Positions 1 through 8,902 of a stretch of 64,000 bases of DNA are shown piece by piece. The notes beneath the pieces are model-generated. The model had not been told where the DNA came from, ran no database searches, and saw only the letters and a program-made list of their open reading frames with translations. The stretch's first letter is position 1, and the number at the start of each line of letters is the position of its first letter. A program made the position numbers and the translations under genes. Origin of the DNA: a candidate division WOR-1 bacterium RIFOXYB2_FULL_45_9 (GTDB lineage: Bacteria > Margulisbacteria > WOR-1 > O2-12-FULL-45-9 > XYB2-FULL-48-7); contig MEUD01000001.1 in NCBI GenBank assembly GCA_001771575.1, positions 1-64,000 on the forward strand, read 5' to 3'.

Positions 1-1593
1 ATGGAATTCAACACTATTTCGATCCTCGTTGTAGCGCTTAGTTCTTTTTTACTTGGTTTAGCCGCGCTGTTTTTTGGCAAAGAAAAAGTGGTAAATCTTA
101 CTCTGGCCATGCTATCGCTCTCTATCGGGGTCTGGTGTTTTGGGCAGTTTATGGGAGCGATTGTCCCCGGCCGGGAGGAGGTCCTTTTTTGGACCAGACT
201 GAATATTGGCGGTGCGGTCCTGATCCCGTTTTTTTTCCTTTGTTTTTCCGTTGCTTTTACCGGCAAATTGCCGAAAGAAAAAAGTCTCATTGGCGCCGCG
301 CTCCTGCTGGCGGCCGCTTTTTTACTCTTCGACCTGACCCGTTATTTTGTCGCTGATGTCGCGCCAATCTTTGGGCTCCGTTATTATCCGGTCGCGGGGA
401 TTGTTTATCCATATTTTGGCATATACGTGATTGTCTTGTTCGCGATCGGATTCACCAAGCTGGTCAAACAACTTCAGGTTACTGTCGGCGAGGCGCGGAA
501 CCAGGTGAAGTATGTCCTGCTCGCTTCGCTGATCGGTTTTTTAGGAGGGATGACCGCGTTTTTCCCGATCCTGGGACTCGATCTTCCGGTCATCAGCCAT
601 TACTTTATGCCCCTTTATCTCGCTCTGATCCTTTACGCCGTCGTGCGCCATAAACTGCTCGATATCAACATCGTCCTGTTTGAGGGGCTGGTCTATTCTT
701 TTCTGACTTTTCTTTTTACCGGGTTTTATCTGTTGGCTCTGATCCTGCTCAACCGTTTATTCGCCAATGTTATTCATCTCAATAATTGGCTCGCGCTGGG
801 AGGGATAGTTTTTGCTTCGGTCATTATTTTCCAGCCGCTCCGGGACCTGGTCCAGAAATTCATTGACCGCTTGTTTTTTAGGGGGGAATATTACTATATA
901 AAAAAGATCAATGACCTGTCGGCGGAAAACGATAAATTGGCCGCACTTGGGACGATGGCGGCTGGGATGGCCCACGAGATTAAAAACCCTCTCGCGGCGA
1001 TCAAAGGGTTGACGCAGGTCCTGCCGGAAAATTTAAGCGACCGGCGGTTTATTGCCGATTACAGCGAGATAGTTCCCCGCCAGCTTGACCGGATCAATAA
1101 AATAGTCGATGATTTGCTCGCCTTTGGCCGGCCTGGTAAAATGGTCTTTCGCGGGACCGGCCTTGGCCGGCTGATAAATGGGACACTTAAGCTTCTGGCC
1201 AGAGAGTGCCAAAACCAGCGGATCAAGATTGAGCTGGAGCCGCTTCCTGATTTAACGGTTGATCTTGATGCCGAACGTTTTGGCCAGGCTTTTTTGAACA
1301 TTTGCCTGAACGCCATCCAGGCGATGCCGGATGGGGGGACGTTGAAGATCAATTTAATGGTTGCCGGAGAAAAGGCGGTAATTGAGATCGCCGATACCGG
1401 CATCGGCATTCCGGCCGATAAACTGGCCCTTATTTTTGATCCGTTCTTTACCACCAAAGGGCGGGGGACCGGTCTGGGTTTGGCGGTTACTTATCGGATC
1501 GTTCAAGAGCACGGCGGCGAGATCGGCGTGACCAGCCGCCCGGGAGAGGGGACAACTTTTAAAATATGCCTGCCTATAAAACAAAAGCGATAA
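1..1593 (+). CDS. Membrane sensor histidine kinase (7TM-type N-terminus)
   Basis: This is a 530-residue two-component sensor kinase. Residues 1-290 hold about eight hydrophobic segments, resembling the 7TM sensor region of bacterial histidine kinases. A short linker leads to a HisKA domain with phospho-acceptor H325 in the motif AHEIKNPLAAIKG. The C-terminal ATPase domain (about 410-528) shows an N box (NICLNAIQAM), a G1 box (DTGIGIP) and a G2 box (GTGLGLA). No PAS or GAF domain is seen. The ATG is the first base of the window, so a longer upstream start cannot be excluded, although the hydrophobic N-terminus looks natural. It overlaps recO by 28 bases. No cognate response regulator is adjacent. 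Confidence 0.9.
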   Translation: MEFNTISILVVALSSFLLGLAALFFGKEKVVNLTLAMLSLSIGVWCFGQFMGAIVPGREEVLFWTRLNIGGAVLIPFFFLCFSVAFTGKLPKEKSLIGAALLLAAAFLLFDLTRYFVADVAPIFGLRYYPVAGIVYPYFGIYVIVLFAIGFTKLVKQLQVTVGEARNQVKYVLLASLIGFLGGMTAFFPILGLDLPVISHYFMPLYLALILYAVVRHKLLDINIVLFEGLVYSFLTFLFTGFYLLALILLNRLFANVIHLNNWLALGGIVFASVIIFQPLRDLVQKFIDRLFFRGEYYYIKKINDLSAENDKLAALGTMAAGMAHEIKNPLAAIKGLTQVLPENLSDRRFIADYSEIVPRQLDRINKIVDDLLAFGRPGKMVFRGTGLGRLINGTLKLLARECQNQRIKIELEPLPDLTVDLDAERFGQAFLNICLNAIQAMPDGGTLKINLMVAGEKAVIEIADTGIGIPADKLALIFDPFFTTKGRGTGLGLAVTYRIVQEHGGEIGVTSRPGEGTTFKICLPIKQKR

Positions 1594-2072
1594 GTATAAG
1601 GAACAAGCCGTTTGCCGAGGCGGACAAACTGGTGACCCTTTTTTCCCGCGACCACGGCAAGATCAGAGTGCTGGCCAAAGGGGCCAGACGGATCCCGTCC
1701 CGTTTTGGCGGACGGGTCGAAACTTTTAGCTACGCCGATTACTTTTTGGCCAAAGGGCGGTCCCTTGATATCGTTTCGCAATGCGAAGTTTTGGAATCGT
1801 TCCAGATCGTCCGGGACGATCCGGCCGGTTTAAAGGCCGGGATCTACTTTCTTCGTTTGATCGACGCGGCAACCGCCGAGGGCCAGCCGAACCCGGAATT
1901 GTTCGATCTGCTCCTGACCGGCCTCTGCCGATTAAAAGAAAAGACCGACGCGCCCAAGGTTGTGGTAGAATTTGAAAAAGCTTTCCTGCGGATCGAAGGG
2001 ATCTATCGGGAAGGGTTTGATCCAAAATATTGCATCAGCGACCACGTGGGGAGAGATATCAGAGAATGGTAA
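1566..2072 (+). CDS. recO: DNA repair protein RecO, short form
   Basis: RecO mediates RecA loading in the RecFOR recombination pathway. The N-terminal OB-fold is clear: residues 1-80 carry the family pattern with ADKLVTLFSRDHGKIRVLAKGA and RIPSRFGGR. At 168 residues it is well short of the usual 230-250. The tail stops where a C-terminal zinc finger would begin, and only one Cys (in FDPKYCISD) is present. The start overlaps the kinase gene by 28 bases. The stop overlaps the start of the MFS gene, so the three genes look co-transcribed. The short C-terminus could be genuine in this lineage or a loss. The family assignment is fairly sure; full function is not. Confidence 0.85.
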   Translation: MPAYKTKAISIRNKPFAEADKLVTLFSRDHGKIRVLAKGARRIPSRFGGRVETFSYADYFLAKGRSLDIVSQCEVLESFQIVRDDPAGLKAGIYFLRLIDAATAEGQPNPELFDLLLTGLCRLKEKTDAPKVVVEFEKAFLRIEGIYREGFDPKYCISDHVGRDIREW

Positions 2073-3262
2073 AAACAGGGTTTGGCGTCATCTTTTCAAA
2101 TCTGGGCTTCATGCTTTTATGGCTTGGCCAGCTCACTTCCCAGCTGGCCGACCGGATCTTTGTTTATGTCCTGATGATCATCATTTACCAGCAGACGCGC
2201 TCCAACCTTGGGGTTTCTCTCCCTCTTCTGGCGTTTGGTATTCCGTCAGTTTTGGTCGGTCCTTGGGCGGGTGTTTTAGTTGATCGGCTGGACCGGAAAG
2301 GGATTCTGGTCGTGACCGCGGTCGCGCGCGGGCTTTTAACCCTGCTGATTATTCCGTTTTTGACCGCCCCTCTGCAGGTCATTTTTTTGATCAGTCTCCT
2401 GCTTTATACCATGGCGCAGTTTTTCGCCCCGGCCGAGACCTCTTCCATACCGGAGCTGGTAGACAAGCACAACCTGATCATCGCCAACGCGCTCTTCATG
2501 ATGACCTGGATGGCCTCTTCGGTGGTCGGTTTTGGCCTTGGGGCGCCGATCGTTAATCTCTTTGCCGAGAAGAACACCCTTATTGTTTCCGCGGCCCTCT
2601 ATTTTATCTCCTCGGCGGCGATCTTGATGATCCCTATTCGTCCCCGGCCGATAACCGGGAAAAGCCATGTTTTAAAAGACCTGCTGGTCGGCTTTGAATT
2701 TATTCGCCGCCATGGCGTGGTCAGTTTTTCCCTTATCCAGCTTTTTACCGCGGCGTCAGCCATTGCCACTCTTTCATTGCTTGCGATCTCCTACGCCGGG
2801 GACGTACTGAAGATCGGAGAGAGAAATTTTGGTTATTTGATCATCGCGGTCGGCGTCGGCATGCTGATCGGGATGTTTACTCTGGAGCGGATCAGGCATT
2901 TCTTAAAGATGGGAACGATCGTGACGGCGAGCTTTCTTCTTTCCGGCGGACTGATCGTCTGGCTGGCCCTGGTCAAGGACCTTCATCTGGCCCTGGTCTT
3001 GATCACCCTCCTTGGGGTCGGCAATATTTATATTACTTCGACGATCCAAACGATCCTCCAGCACCGGATCCCGAGGCAGATCAGAGGGCGGGTCTTTGGC
3101 GTGCAAAATATGCTGGTCAACTCAGCCTTCACTCTTCCGGTCGTCCTCTTTGGCTGGATCGCTGATCTGGCGGGGATAACCAATTCTATGGCGATTCTGG
3201 GGTGGGTTTTGCTTCTCGTCGGCGTGATCGGGCTTTTGCTTCCCAAAATGAGGCCGGCTTGA
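2066..3262 (+). CDS. MFS transporter (EntS/MFS_3-like exporter)
   Basis: This is a 398-residue major facilitator with about 12 hydrophobic segments. The signature loop between TM2 and TM3 is visible as GVLVDRLDRKG. The sequence resembles the MFS_3/EntS group, which exports small molecules. The substrate cannot be read from sequence. I start it at the ATG at 2066, inside the recO stop (ATGGTAA), because the possible start at 2030 adds 12 polar residues before the first membrane segment. It ends at TGATG, where the next gene begins. It lies upstream of a small charged protein and a radical SAM enzyme, so it may export something made by that pair; this is inference only. Confidence 0.88.
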   Translation: MVKTGFGVIFSNLGFMLLWLGQLTSQLADRIFVYVLMIIIYQQTRSNLGVSLPLLAFGIPSVLVGPWAGVLVDRLDRKGILVVTAVARGLLTLLIIPFLTAPLQVIFLISLLLYTMAQFFAPAETSSIPELVDKHNLIIANALFMMTWMASSVVGFGLGAPIVNLFAEKNTLIVSAALYFISSAAILMIPIRPRPITGKSHVLKDLLVGFEFIRRHGVVSFSLIQLFTAASAIATLSLLAISYAGDVLKIGERNFGYLIIAVGVGMLIGMFTLERIRHFLKMGTIVTASFLLSGGLIVWLALVKDLHLALVLITLLGVGNIYITSTIQTILQHRIPRQIRGRVFGVQNMLVNSAFTLPVVLFGWIADLAGITNSMAILGWVLLLVGVIGLLLPKMRPA

Positions 3263-3501
3263 TGGATATAACTGAGCTGGAATTTTCTTTTGAGTGTCTC
3301 CGGCGAAGAGTGCTGGCAAGAATAAAGGACGCGAACGAGCGATGGCGCGAAACCTGGGAAAAAAGCCGGGGGAACATCTGGGCGGAGGAGGAGCTGGTCG
3401 CCCTCAAACTGGAGATCCAACTGCGGGAGAAAGAAGCGATCGCCGAACTTGGCCGTCTTAAGCTGAAGATCGAACGCCAAAAAAAGTGTTGTTTGGATTA
3501 G
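3262..3501 (+). CDS. Small charged helical protein, unknown function
   Basis: This 79-residue protein starts at the ATG overlapping the MFS stop (TGATG) and ends directly before the radical SAM ATG with no gap. It is very rich in Glu, Arg and Lys, probably an alpha-helical hairpin or coiled coil. It ends in a Lys-Lys-Cys-Cys-Leu-Asp tail. No signal peptide or known domain is recognised. Tight coupling on both sides argues that it is a real gene. It might be a partner or substrate of the adjacent radical SAM enzyme, but it looks more like a folded helical protein than a typical leader-core peptide. Confidence 0.6.
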   Translation: MDITELEFSFECLRRRVLARIKDANERWRETWEKSRGNIWAEEELVALKLEIQLREKEAIAELGRLKLKIERQKKCCLD

Positions 3502-4374
3502 ATGTCAAAAACCTGCCACTATTACGTGACCCTGCGCTGTAACGATGCCTGCGAATTTTGCCGCGTCTGGACCGACCAGGAACAATACCAGGAAACGACC
3601 GACCACGAAAAAGTTTTTAAAGAACTGCGGATCCGGGGAGGACGAAAAGTTTATATTACCGGTGGAGAACCTCTTCTCCGGGACGATCTTCCGGATATCC
3701 TTCGCGCGGGGCGGCGGAATAATTTTTGGGTCGGTTTAATGACCAACGGGATCATGTACCAGGAAGTTGGGCGGGAGCTCAAAGGGCTGGCGCACGCCAT
3801 TTTTTTCTCCCTTGATTATCCGACCATGGAGGAGCACGACCGGAGCCGGGGGGTTGAATGCTTTAACCAGGTCGTGCCGGCGATAGAATTTGCCAGGGGC
3901 CTTGGCGAAACGGTCATCATCCAATTTACCATGACCAGGGACAGTGTCCGCTTTCTTCCGGAAATGGTCGATCTGGCGCAACGGCTGGGTGTTTATCTTT
4001 ATCTATCGCCGGTCTATGATTTCTTTGGGACCCAGGGATTTGAAAAAGCGACCATCGCTTACATCCTATATTTTGCCAAACGGAAACATGTCCTGGTCAA
4101 TAGGGCGGCGCTGGAATTTATTAAACGGGGGGGGAATAACCTTGTTTTCCCCCGCTGCAAAGCCGAAGAGACGACCCTGACCGCGATGCCGGACGGCCGG
4201 CTGATCAAACCTTGCTTTTACAACAGGGGAGGAGTGGAGGGGCGGGAGGCGGTCTGCTCGTCTTGCATGCGCTGGCCGTATATGATAGCATCCTTTAGCC
4301 AAATGCCGGATCGCTATTACTGGTTGAATCTTTATTCCAGGTTCGACGCTTGGCGAAAAGGAGCAAATATATGA
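3502..4374 (+). CDS. Radical SAM protein with extra C-terminal cysteines
   Basis: This 290-residue enzyme carries the [4Fe-4S]-SAM motif near the N-terminus as CNDACEFC (C13, C17, C20). The glycine-rich SAM-binding stretch GGEPLLRDD follows at about residue 54. The C-terminal 75 residues hold a second Cys set (FPRC, KPCF, VCSSC), suggesting an auxiliary cluster or a SPASM/twitch-like extension. The overall layout is MoaA/PqqE-like. The reaction is unknown. The stop overlaps the start of the glycosyltransferase gene (ATATGA), so the products may act in one pathway, possibly sugar or peptide modification. Confidence 0.85.
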   Translation: MSKTCHYYVTLRCNDACEFCRVWTDQEQYQETTDHEKVFKELRIRGGRKVYITGGEPLLRDDLPDILRAGRRNNFWVGLMTNGIMYQEVGRELKGLAHAIFFSLDYPTMEEHDRSRGVECFNQVVPAIEFARGLGETVIIQFTMTRDSVRFLPEMVDLAQRLGVYLYLSPVYDFFGTQGFEKATIAYILYFAKRKHVLVNRAALEFIKRGGNNLVFPRCKAEETTLTAMPDGRLIKPCFYNRGGVEGREAVCSSCMRWPYMIASFSQMPDRYYWLNLYSRFDAWRKGANI

Positions 4375-5534
4375 AGATAGTGATGCTTTCCCCTTATTTT
4401 TATCCTCACACCGGCGGTACCGAAAAATATGTCCGGGATCTCTCTACGGCGCTTATTAAAGAAGGTCACGAGGTAACGGTCATCACCAATAACCTGCCAA
4501 AAGCCAAGAACGCGCCGGCTAAGGAAACTTTGCCGGAAGGGATTAAAGTCATCCGGCTTGATGCGATCGACATGTTCAGTTATTTGCCGGTCAGCACCCA
4601 GTTCAATCTTAAGATGCTGGAAGGCTATGACATTGTCCATGTCCATGTCCCGGCGTTTAGTTTCCTTCGTTCGGTCGCCGGCAAGATTAAACAGCCGCTG
4701 GTCGTCACCTATCATTGCGACGTTACCGTTTCCGAAAAATATTTCGGCGTTCCTGTCCCGCAATGGCTTGTTCCATTATTTGAGGGGGCCAACAACCTTT
4801 ACGCCAGGATGTTGCTGGCCAAAGCGGACACGGTCTACAATACGACCGAAACCTACGCTTCAACCTCGCCGGTCATGAGAAATGTTTCCCACCGGGTCAT
4901 TCCGATCGGGATCTTTTTCGATAAGATCGACGAGATCCAGAAAAAACTCAATTTGACCCCGGACAAAAAGAACTCCCGACAGATCCTTTTCCTTGGCCGG
5001 TTAGCGGGGAACAAAGGGTGCGACTATCTGGTCAAAGCGATGCCAAAAGTGTTGGAAAAATTTCCTGACACCAAGTTGGTCATTTGCGGCGATGGGGAAG
5101 AGAAGGCCCATATCCTGGACCTGGTGACCCAATTTAACATCGGTCCGTCGATCACTTTTTTGGGGACAGCGACTTTTGATAAACTGGTTGAACTTTATTA
5201 CACGTCCATCGCTTATATTTTCCCATCGATCAATCGGTTGGAAGCCTTCGGCATCGTCCAATTGGAAGCAATGGCCAATTATACCGCGATTGTCGCTTCT
5301 GATATCCCTGGCCCGAACGCGGTTATGGATGTCGGTCAGTCCGGCTTGCTTGTGCCGAAACAGGACCCGGAGGCGCTGGCCGCCGCGATCTGCCAGATCC
5401 TGGCTGACCCGGAAAAAGCCAAAGCTATGGGGCGCCATGGCCGCCAGCAGGTTGAAACCAAGTACAACTGGAAGACCATTGTTCAACAAGTCATAGGGAT
5501 CTACAACGAACTTTTGGCGAAAAAAAGTAAATGA
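4371..5534 (+). CDS. GT4-family glycosyltransferase
   Basis: This 387-residue GT-B glycosyltransferase has the N-terminal acceptor-domain signature PYFYPHTGGTEKYVRDLS. The donor domain shows FLGRLAGNKGCDYLVKA, and the nucleotide-sugar-binding EX7E-type region appears as SINRLEAFGIVQLEAMA. The start at 4371 is preferred because AAAAGGAG lies 8 bases upstream and the family begins with MKIVMLSPYF; the upstream in-frame ATG at 4350 would add seven residues. It probably acts at the cytoplasmic face of the membrane in LPS, glycolipid or exopolysaccharide assembly. It is coupled to an epimerase gene by a 4-base overlap. Confidence 0.9.
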   Translation: MKIVMLSPYFYPHTGGTEKYVRDLSTALIKEGHEVTVITNNLPKAKNAPAKETLPEGIKVIRLDAIDMFSYLPVSTQFNLKMLEGYDIVHVHVPAFSFLRSVAGKIKQPLVVTYHCDVTVSEKYFGVPVPQWLVPLFEGANNLYARMLLAKADTVYNTTETYASTSPVMRNVSHRVIPIGIFFDKIDEIQKKLNLTPDKKNSRQILFLGRLAGNKGCDYLVKAMPKVLEKFPDTKLVICGDGEEKAHILDLVTQFNIGPSITFLGTATFDKLVELYYTSIAYIFPSINRLEAFGIVQLEAMANYTAIVASDIPGPNAVMDVGQSGLLVPKQDPEALAAAICQILADPEKAKAMGRHGRQQVETKYNWKTIVQQVIGIYNELLAKKSK

Positions 5535-6448
5535 GGGTACTGGTTACCGGCGGGGCCGGTTTTATCGGCTCCAACATAGTCGATCGTTATCTGGAAGCGG
5601 GCCATGAGGTCGCCGTATTGGACGATCTTTCGACCGGCAAGCGTGAAAACCTCAATTCGAAAGCGACTTTTTTTCAGACCGACCTGCGCGATCTCTCTTT
5701 AACCAAATTGATCGCCGATTTTAAACCGGAGATCATTACTCATCTGGCGGCCCAGATCGACGTTAGAAAGTCGGTCGCCGACCCGATCAACAACGCGGAG
5801 ATCAACGAGCTGGGGACCCTTAACCTGCTGAACGCCGCCCGGGACGCGAAAGTCAATAAGATCATTTTTTCATCGACCGGCGGCGCGCTTTACGGCGAGG
5901 TCAAAGGGTCAAGCGGGGCGGCGGAAGATCATCCGATGGAGCCGATCTCCCCTTACGCCATTACCAAACGCTCGGTCGAAATGTATCTCCACGCTTACTT
6001 CCAGCTTTATGGATTAAAGTACACGGTCCTTCGTTACGGTAATGTCTACGGGCCGCGGCAGGACCCTTTGGGAGAAGCCGGGGTGATCGCTATTTTTTGC
6101 GGCAAGTTGATGAAGAAAGAGGTCCCGACCATTTATGGGGACGGCGAGCAGTTGAGGGACTATATCTACGTTGCCGAGGTCGCCGATGTTAATTTGATCG
6201 CTTTGACCAAAGGGGATAACCGTGTTTTTAATGTCGGCACGGGAGAGGGGACGTCGGTCAACCAGCTTTACGCTATTCTTAAAGAGCTGTTTAAATTTGA
6301 TCAGGAAGCTGTCTACTTGCCGTCGCGGGCGGGAGAGCTTTTCCGGAGCGTTCTTGATTGCCGCCTGGCGAAAAATGAGCTGGGATGGCAGGCCAACTGC
6401 GATATCAAGGAAGGGTTGAGGCGAACGGTCGCCTGGTACTACGCTTAA
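5531..6448 (+). CDS. NAD-dependent sugar epimerase/dehydratase (GalE-like)
   Basis: This 305-residue extended short-chain dehydrogenase has the NAD-binding GGAGFIGS at the N-terminus. The catalytic YxxxK is in SPYAITK, with an upstream SSTGGALYG that supplies the Ser/Thr. It resembles UDP-glucose 4-epimerases, although specificity for a particular sugar cannot be decided from sequence. It overlaps the upstream glycosyltransferase by 4 bases, so it probably supplies that enzyme's nucleotide sugar. The gene converges with the histidine kinase on the other strand, with a 4-base overlap of the 3' ends. Confidence 0.9.
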   Translation: MRVLVTGGAGFIGSNIVDRYLEAGHEVAVLDDLSTGKRENLNSKATFFQTDLRDLSLTKLIADFKPEIITHLAAQIDVRKSVADPINNAEINELGTLNLLNAARDAKVNKIIFSSTGGALYGEVKGSSGAAEDHPMEPISPYAITKRSVEMYLHAYFQLYGLKYTVLRYGNVYGPRQDPLGEAGVIAIFCGKLMKKEVPTIYGDGEQLRDYIYVAEVADVNLIALTKGDNRVFNVGTGEGTSVNQLYAILKELFKFDQEAVYLPSRAGELFRSVLDCRLAKNELGWQANCDIKEGLRRTVAWYYA

Positions 6449-8898
6449 GAAAGCGGCAAAGTAAAAATAAATTTTGATCCATGCCCCATTCCTTCCGATT
6501 CCGCCCAGATCCTTCCCCCGTGCGCTTCCACGACCTCTTTGGCGATAGCGAGTCCCATGCCGATCCCACCTGTCGCCCTGGTATATGAACTGTCTACCTG
6601 GAAGAAGCGCTCGAAGACCTTAAAAAGGTTCTTGCCGTCCAGTCCGATCCCGGTATCGGAGACAGAGATCTTGACCGATTGCTCTTCTCTGGCCATGACG
6701 ACGTTGACCTTTCCCCCCGTCGGCGTGAACTTGAGGGCGTTCCCCAGCAGGTTGTCCATCACCCGGACCAGCTTTTTTCGGTCGCCGATCACGGCGATGT
6801 TGCCGTCGCCGTGGTCAAAAGAAAAAGCGACCCCCCTGGCGGCAAACAAAGAAGCGGCGTTGTCAACGCTCTCTTTGATCATTTTCTCCAAAAAGAAGGG
6901 CTCTTTTTCAGTTTCCAGCGGCTTTCCCGCTTCAATGCGGGAGATATCAATGATCGATTCGATCAGGTCTTGCAGATGGTTGGCGTTCTTGAGGACCGTT
7001 TCGAGCGCGTTCTTTTGCCGTGGTTCCAGCGGGCCGATATTTCCCTGGAGAAGGATGGCGACGTATCCTTTGATCGGGGTAAGCGGGGTGCGGAGTTCGT
7101 GGCTGACGATCGAAAGAAACTCCCGCTTGGTCTGGTCGACCTTCTTGAGCTCGCTGATATCCTTAAGGATCAGGGAGGCGCCGATCATTTTTCCCTCGGC
7201 CCCCTTGATCGGGGAGCAGGATAAAAGCAGTTCGACCCGGCCCCTCTCTTTGGTGTTAATGCCGATCTCCAGCGCCTTGATCTCTTCACCGGCGCTGATC
7301 CGGCCGACGAACTCCCGGGTCTCGCTTTTGCCTAAGAAAACCGGGGGATGGCCGAAGATCTTTTCCGCTCCAGTGTTCCAGGTGAGAAGGGCGCCGTCCA
7401 GATCAAGGGTAAAGATCGCGTCGTCGCTGTTTTGGATGATGGAATTGAGATAATCCTTGGTTTCAACGATGTCGCGGTAGAGCTTGGCGTTCTCAATGGC
7501 GATCCCGGCTTCGGCGGCCATGGTCGAAATGAGCTCGATATCTTCAGGGCTGTACGGTTCTTCCGACATTTTTTCTCCCAGTGTTAAGATCCCGACCAGT
7601 TTGTTCTTGACGAACGCCGGGACCGCGATCGCGGCGGAGAGGCCTTCCAGTTCTTTGACGATCTCGGCCAGTTTTTCCCTTTCTTCTTTTTCGTGGCGGT
7701 TGCTGAATTGTTCCCGCAGTTCATCCAGCAGGACCGGTTCTTTGGTTTCGCTTAGGTGAATGATGAGCGGATTGTCTTTTGCCAGGGCGAGCCCCTCAAT
7801 TGTTTTGGGGAGACCGTTGGTCTTTTCGACGACGTAATGGTTTTGTTTTTCTTCCAGAAGCATGACCGAAGCGGTTTTAATACACATCACCCTGACGATC
7901 GTCTGATCAATGAGCCGAAAAAGAACCTTTAGATCAGTGACCGAGGAGAGGGCATGGGTCACATCTTTTAAGACCTTTCGGTATTCGATGGTCTTTCGGA
8001 AGAAGATCTGGTCGGTAATTTCCTGGAAATAGCTGCGCATCGGGATAAAAGTGATGGCGATGATCAGCGCGGCCGGCAGGGCCATCCAGATCGAATACTG
8101 CCCGTTAATGATGCTCCGGAAAAGTAGTTCAAAGGTCAGGATGATCGCCAGATAAACGAACGTTATGCCGGTGGTAATAATCGAGTAAGCGGTGGTTTTT
8201 TTGATGACCAGAGAAAGCTCCATTAAGCGATATTTTAGGATTGCGTAAGCGATGATCAGCGCGTAAATGGAGTTGGTGATTGTCCAGAAAGGATAGATTT
8301 TTATCCCGATAAGATTCGGAAAAGAAGAGAGCCCTCCGAGCGTTGCCACAAAAGAAGCGAGTAAAATGTATTTAACTTGATTTTTTTTATGGGTGGTTGA
8401 AGATCGGGCTCTGTAAGCGATAAACAAACGGAGATGTCCCCAGGCGACTAAAACGACAAAAAATATGAGCCAAACCGGGAAAAGTGGGCCGGGTATGGCA
8501 AAATAGCCAAAATCAAAGAGCCGTAACCCCTTAGTGAAAAGCGCGGTCGGGGATATGAGAAAAAAGAATAGGGAGATCAAATATGAGGTGGCTAAAAAGA
8601 AGTTGTCGCTTTTTGTCGTGCCGACGGTCAATAAGACGACCTGAACAAACAGGATCGGGATTGAGATTATCGCGATGTTTAGAAATCTTATCCAGATAAA
8701 GGCTGTGTTGATGCCTTGGGGTAAACTGAGGCCGAAGACGCAAAAACTCCAGACACCTAAGCTTAAAATATATAAGGCCAGTGAATAAATGATTGTTGTG
8801 CGTTTTGTTTTATCCCCGGCCGCAATTACCATGATTATGATTACAAGCAACGTGCTGAAGACTGTGGCGATCAGGGATGAAATCTCGATAAAGCTCAT
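6445..8898 (-). CDS. Hybrid-sensing membrane histidine kinase (7TM-GAF-PAS-HisKA-HATPase)
   Basis: This is an 817-residue sensor kinase. Residues 1-300 carry about eight membrane segments, followed by a GAF domain (about 315-480) and a PAS domain (about 485-590). The HisKA domain has phospho-acceptor H600 in SHELRTPLTPIKGY. The ATPase domain has DNLLGNALKFTP, DTGIGLDG and GIGMGLA. GAF plus PAS suggests that cytoplasmic small-molecule or redox signals are integrated with a membrane signal. It starts 4 bases after the fabF-like gene and has AAGGAATG as ribosome-binding site, so the two are probably one transcript. No response regulator lies next to it. Confidence 0.92.
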   Translation of the reverse strand: MSFIEISSLIATVFSTLLVIIIMVIAAGDKTKRTTIIYSLALYILSLGVWSFCVFGLSLPQGINTAFIWIRFLNIAIISIPILFVQVVLLTVGTTKSDNFFLATSYLISLFFFLISPTALFTKGLRLFDFGYFAIPGPLFPVWLIFFVVLVAWGHLRLFIAYRARSSTTHKKNQVKYILLASFVATLGGLSSFPNLIGIKIYPFWTITNSIYALIIAYAILKYRLMELSLVIKKTTAYSIITTGITFVYLAIILTFELLFRSIINGQYSIWMALPAALIIAITFIPMRSYFQEITDQIFFRKTIEYRKVLKDVTHALSSVTDLKVLFRLIDQTIVRVMCIKTASVMLLEEKQNHYVVEKTNGLPKTIEGLALAKDNPLIIHLSETKEPVLLDELREQFSNRHEKEEREKLAEIVKELEGLSAAIAVPAFVKNKLVGILTLGEKMSEEPYSPEDIELISTMAAEAGIAIENAKLYRDIVETKDYLNSIIQNSDDAIFTLDLDGALLTWNTGAEKIFGHPPVFLGKSETREFVGRISAGEEIKALEIGINTKERGRVELLLSCSPIKGAEGKMIGASLILKDISELKKVDQTKREFLSIVSHELRTPLTPIKGYVAILLQGNIGPLEPRQKNALETVLKNANHLQDLIESIIDISRIEAGKPLETEKEPFFLEKMIKESVDNAASLFAARGVAFSFDHGDGNIAVIGDRKKLVRVMDNLLGNALKFTPTGGKVNVVMAREEQSVKISVSDTGIGLDGKNLFKVFERFFQVDSSYTRATGGIGMGLAIAKEVVEAHGGRIWAESEGMGHGSKFIFTLPLS

Positions 8899-8902
8899 TA
8901 AA

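Noticed and set aside
6539-7453. 304-residue open frame opposite the 817-residue kinase
   Set aside because: It lies wholly antisense to the conserved kinase and ATPase domains, has Ser/Arg-rich low-complexity content and no family features. It is a shadow of codon use on the other strand.
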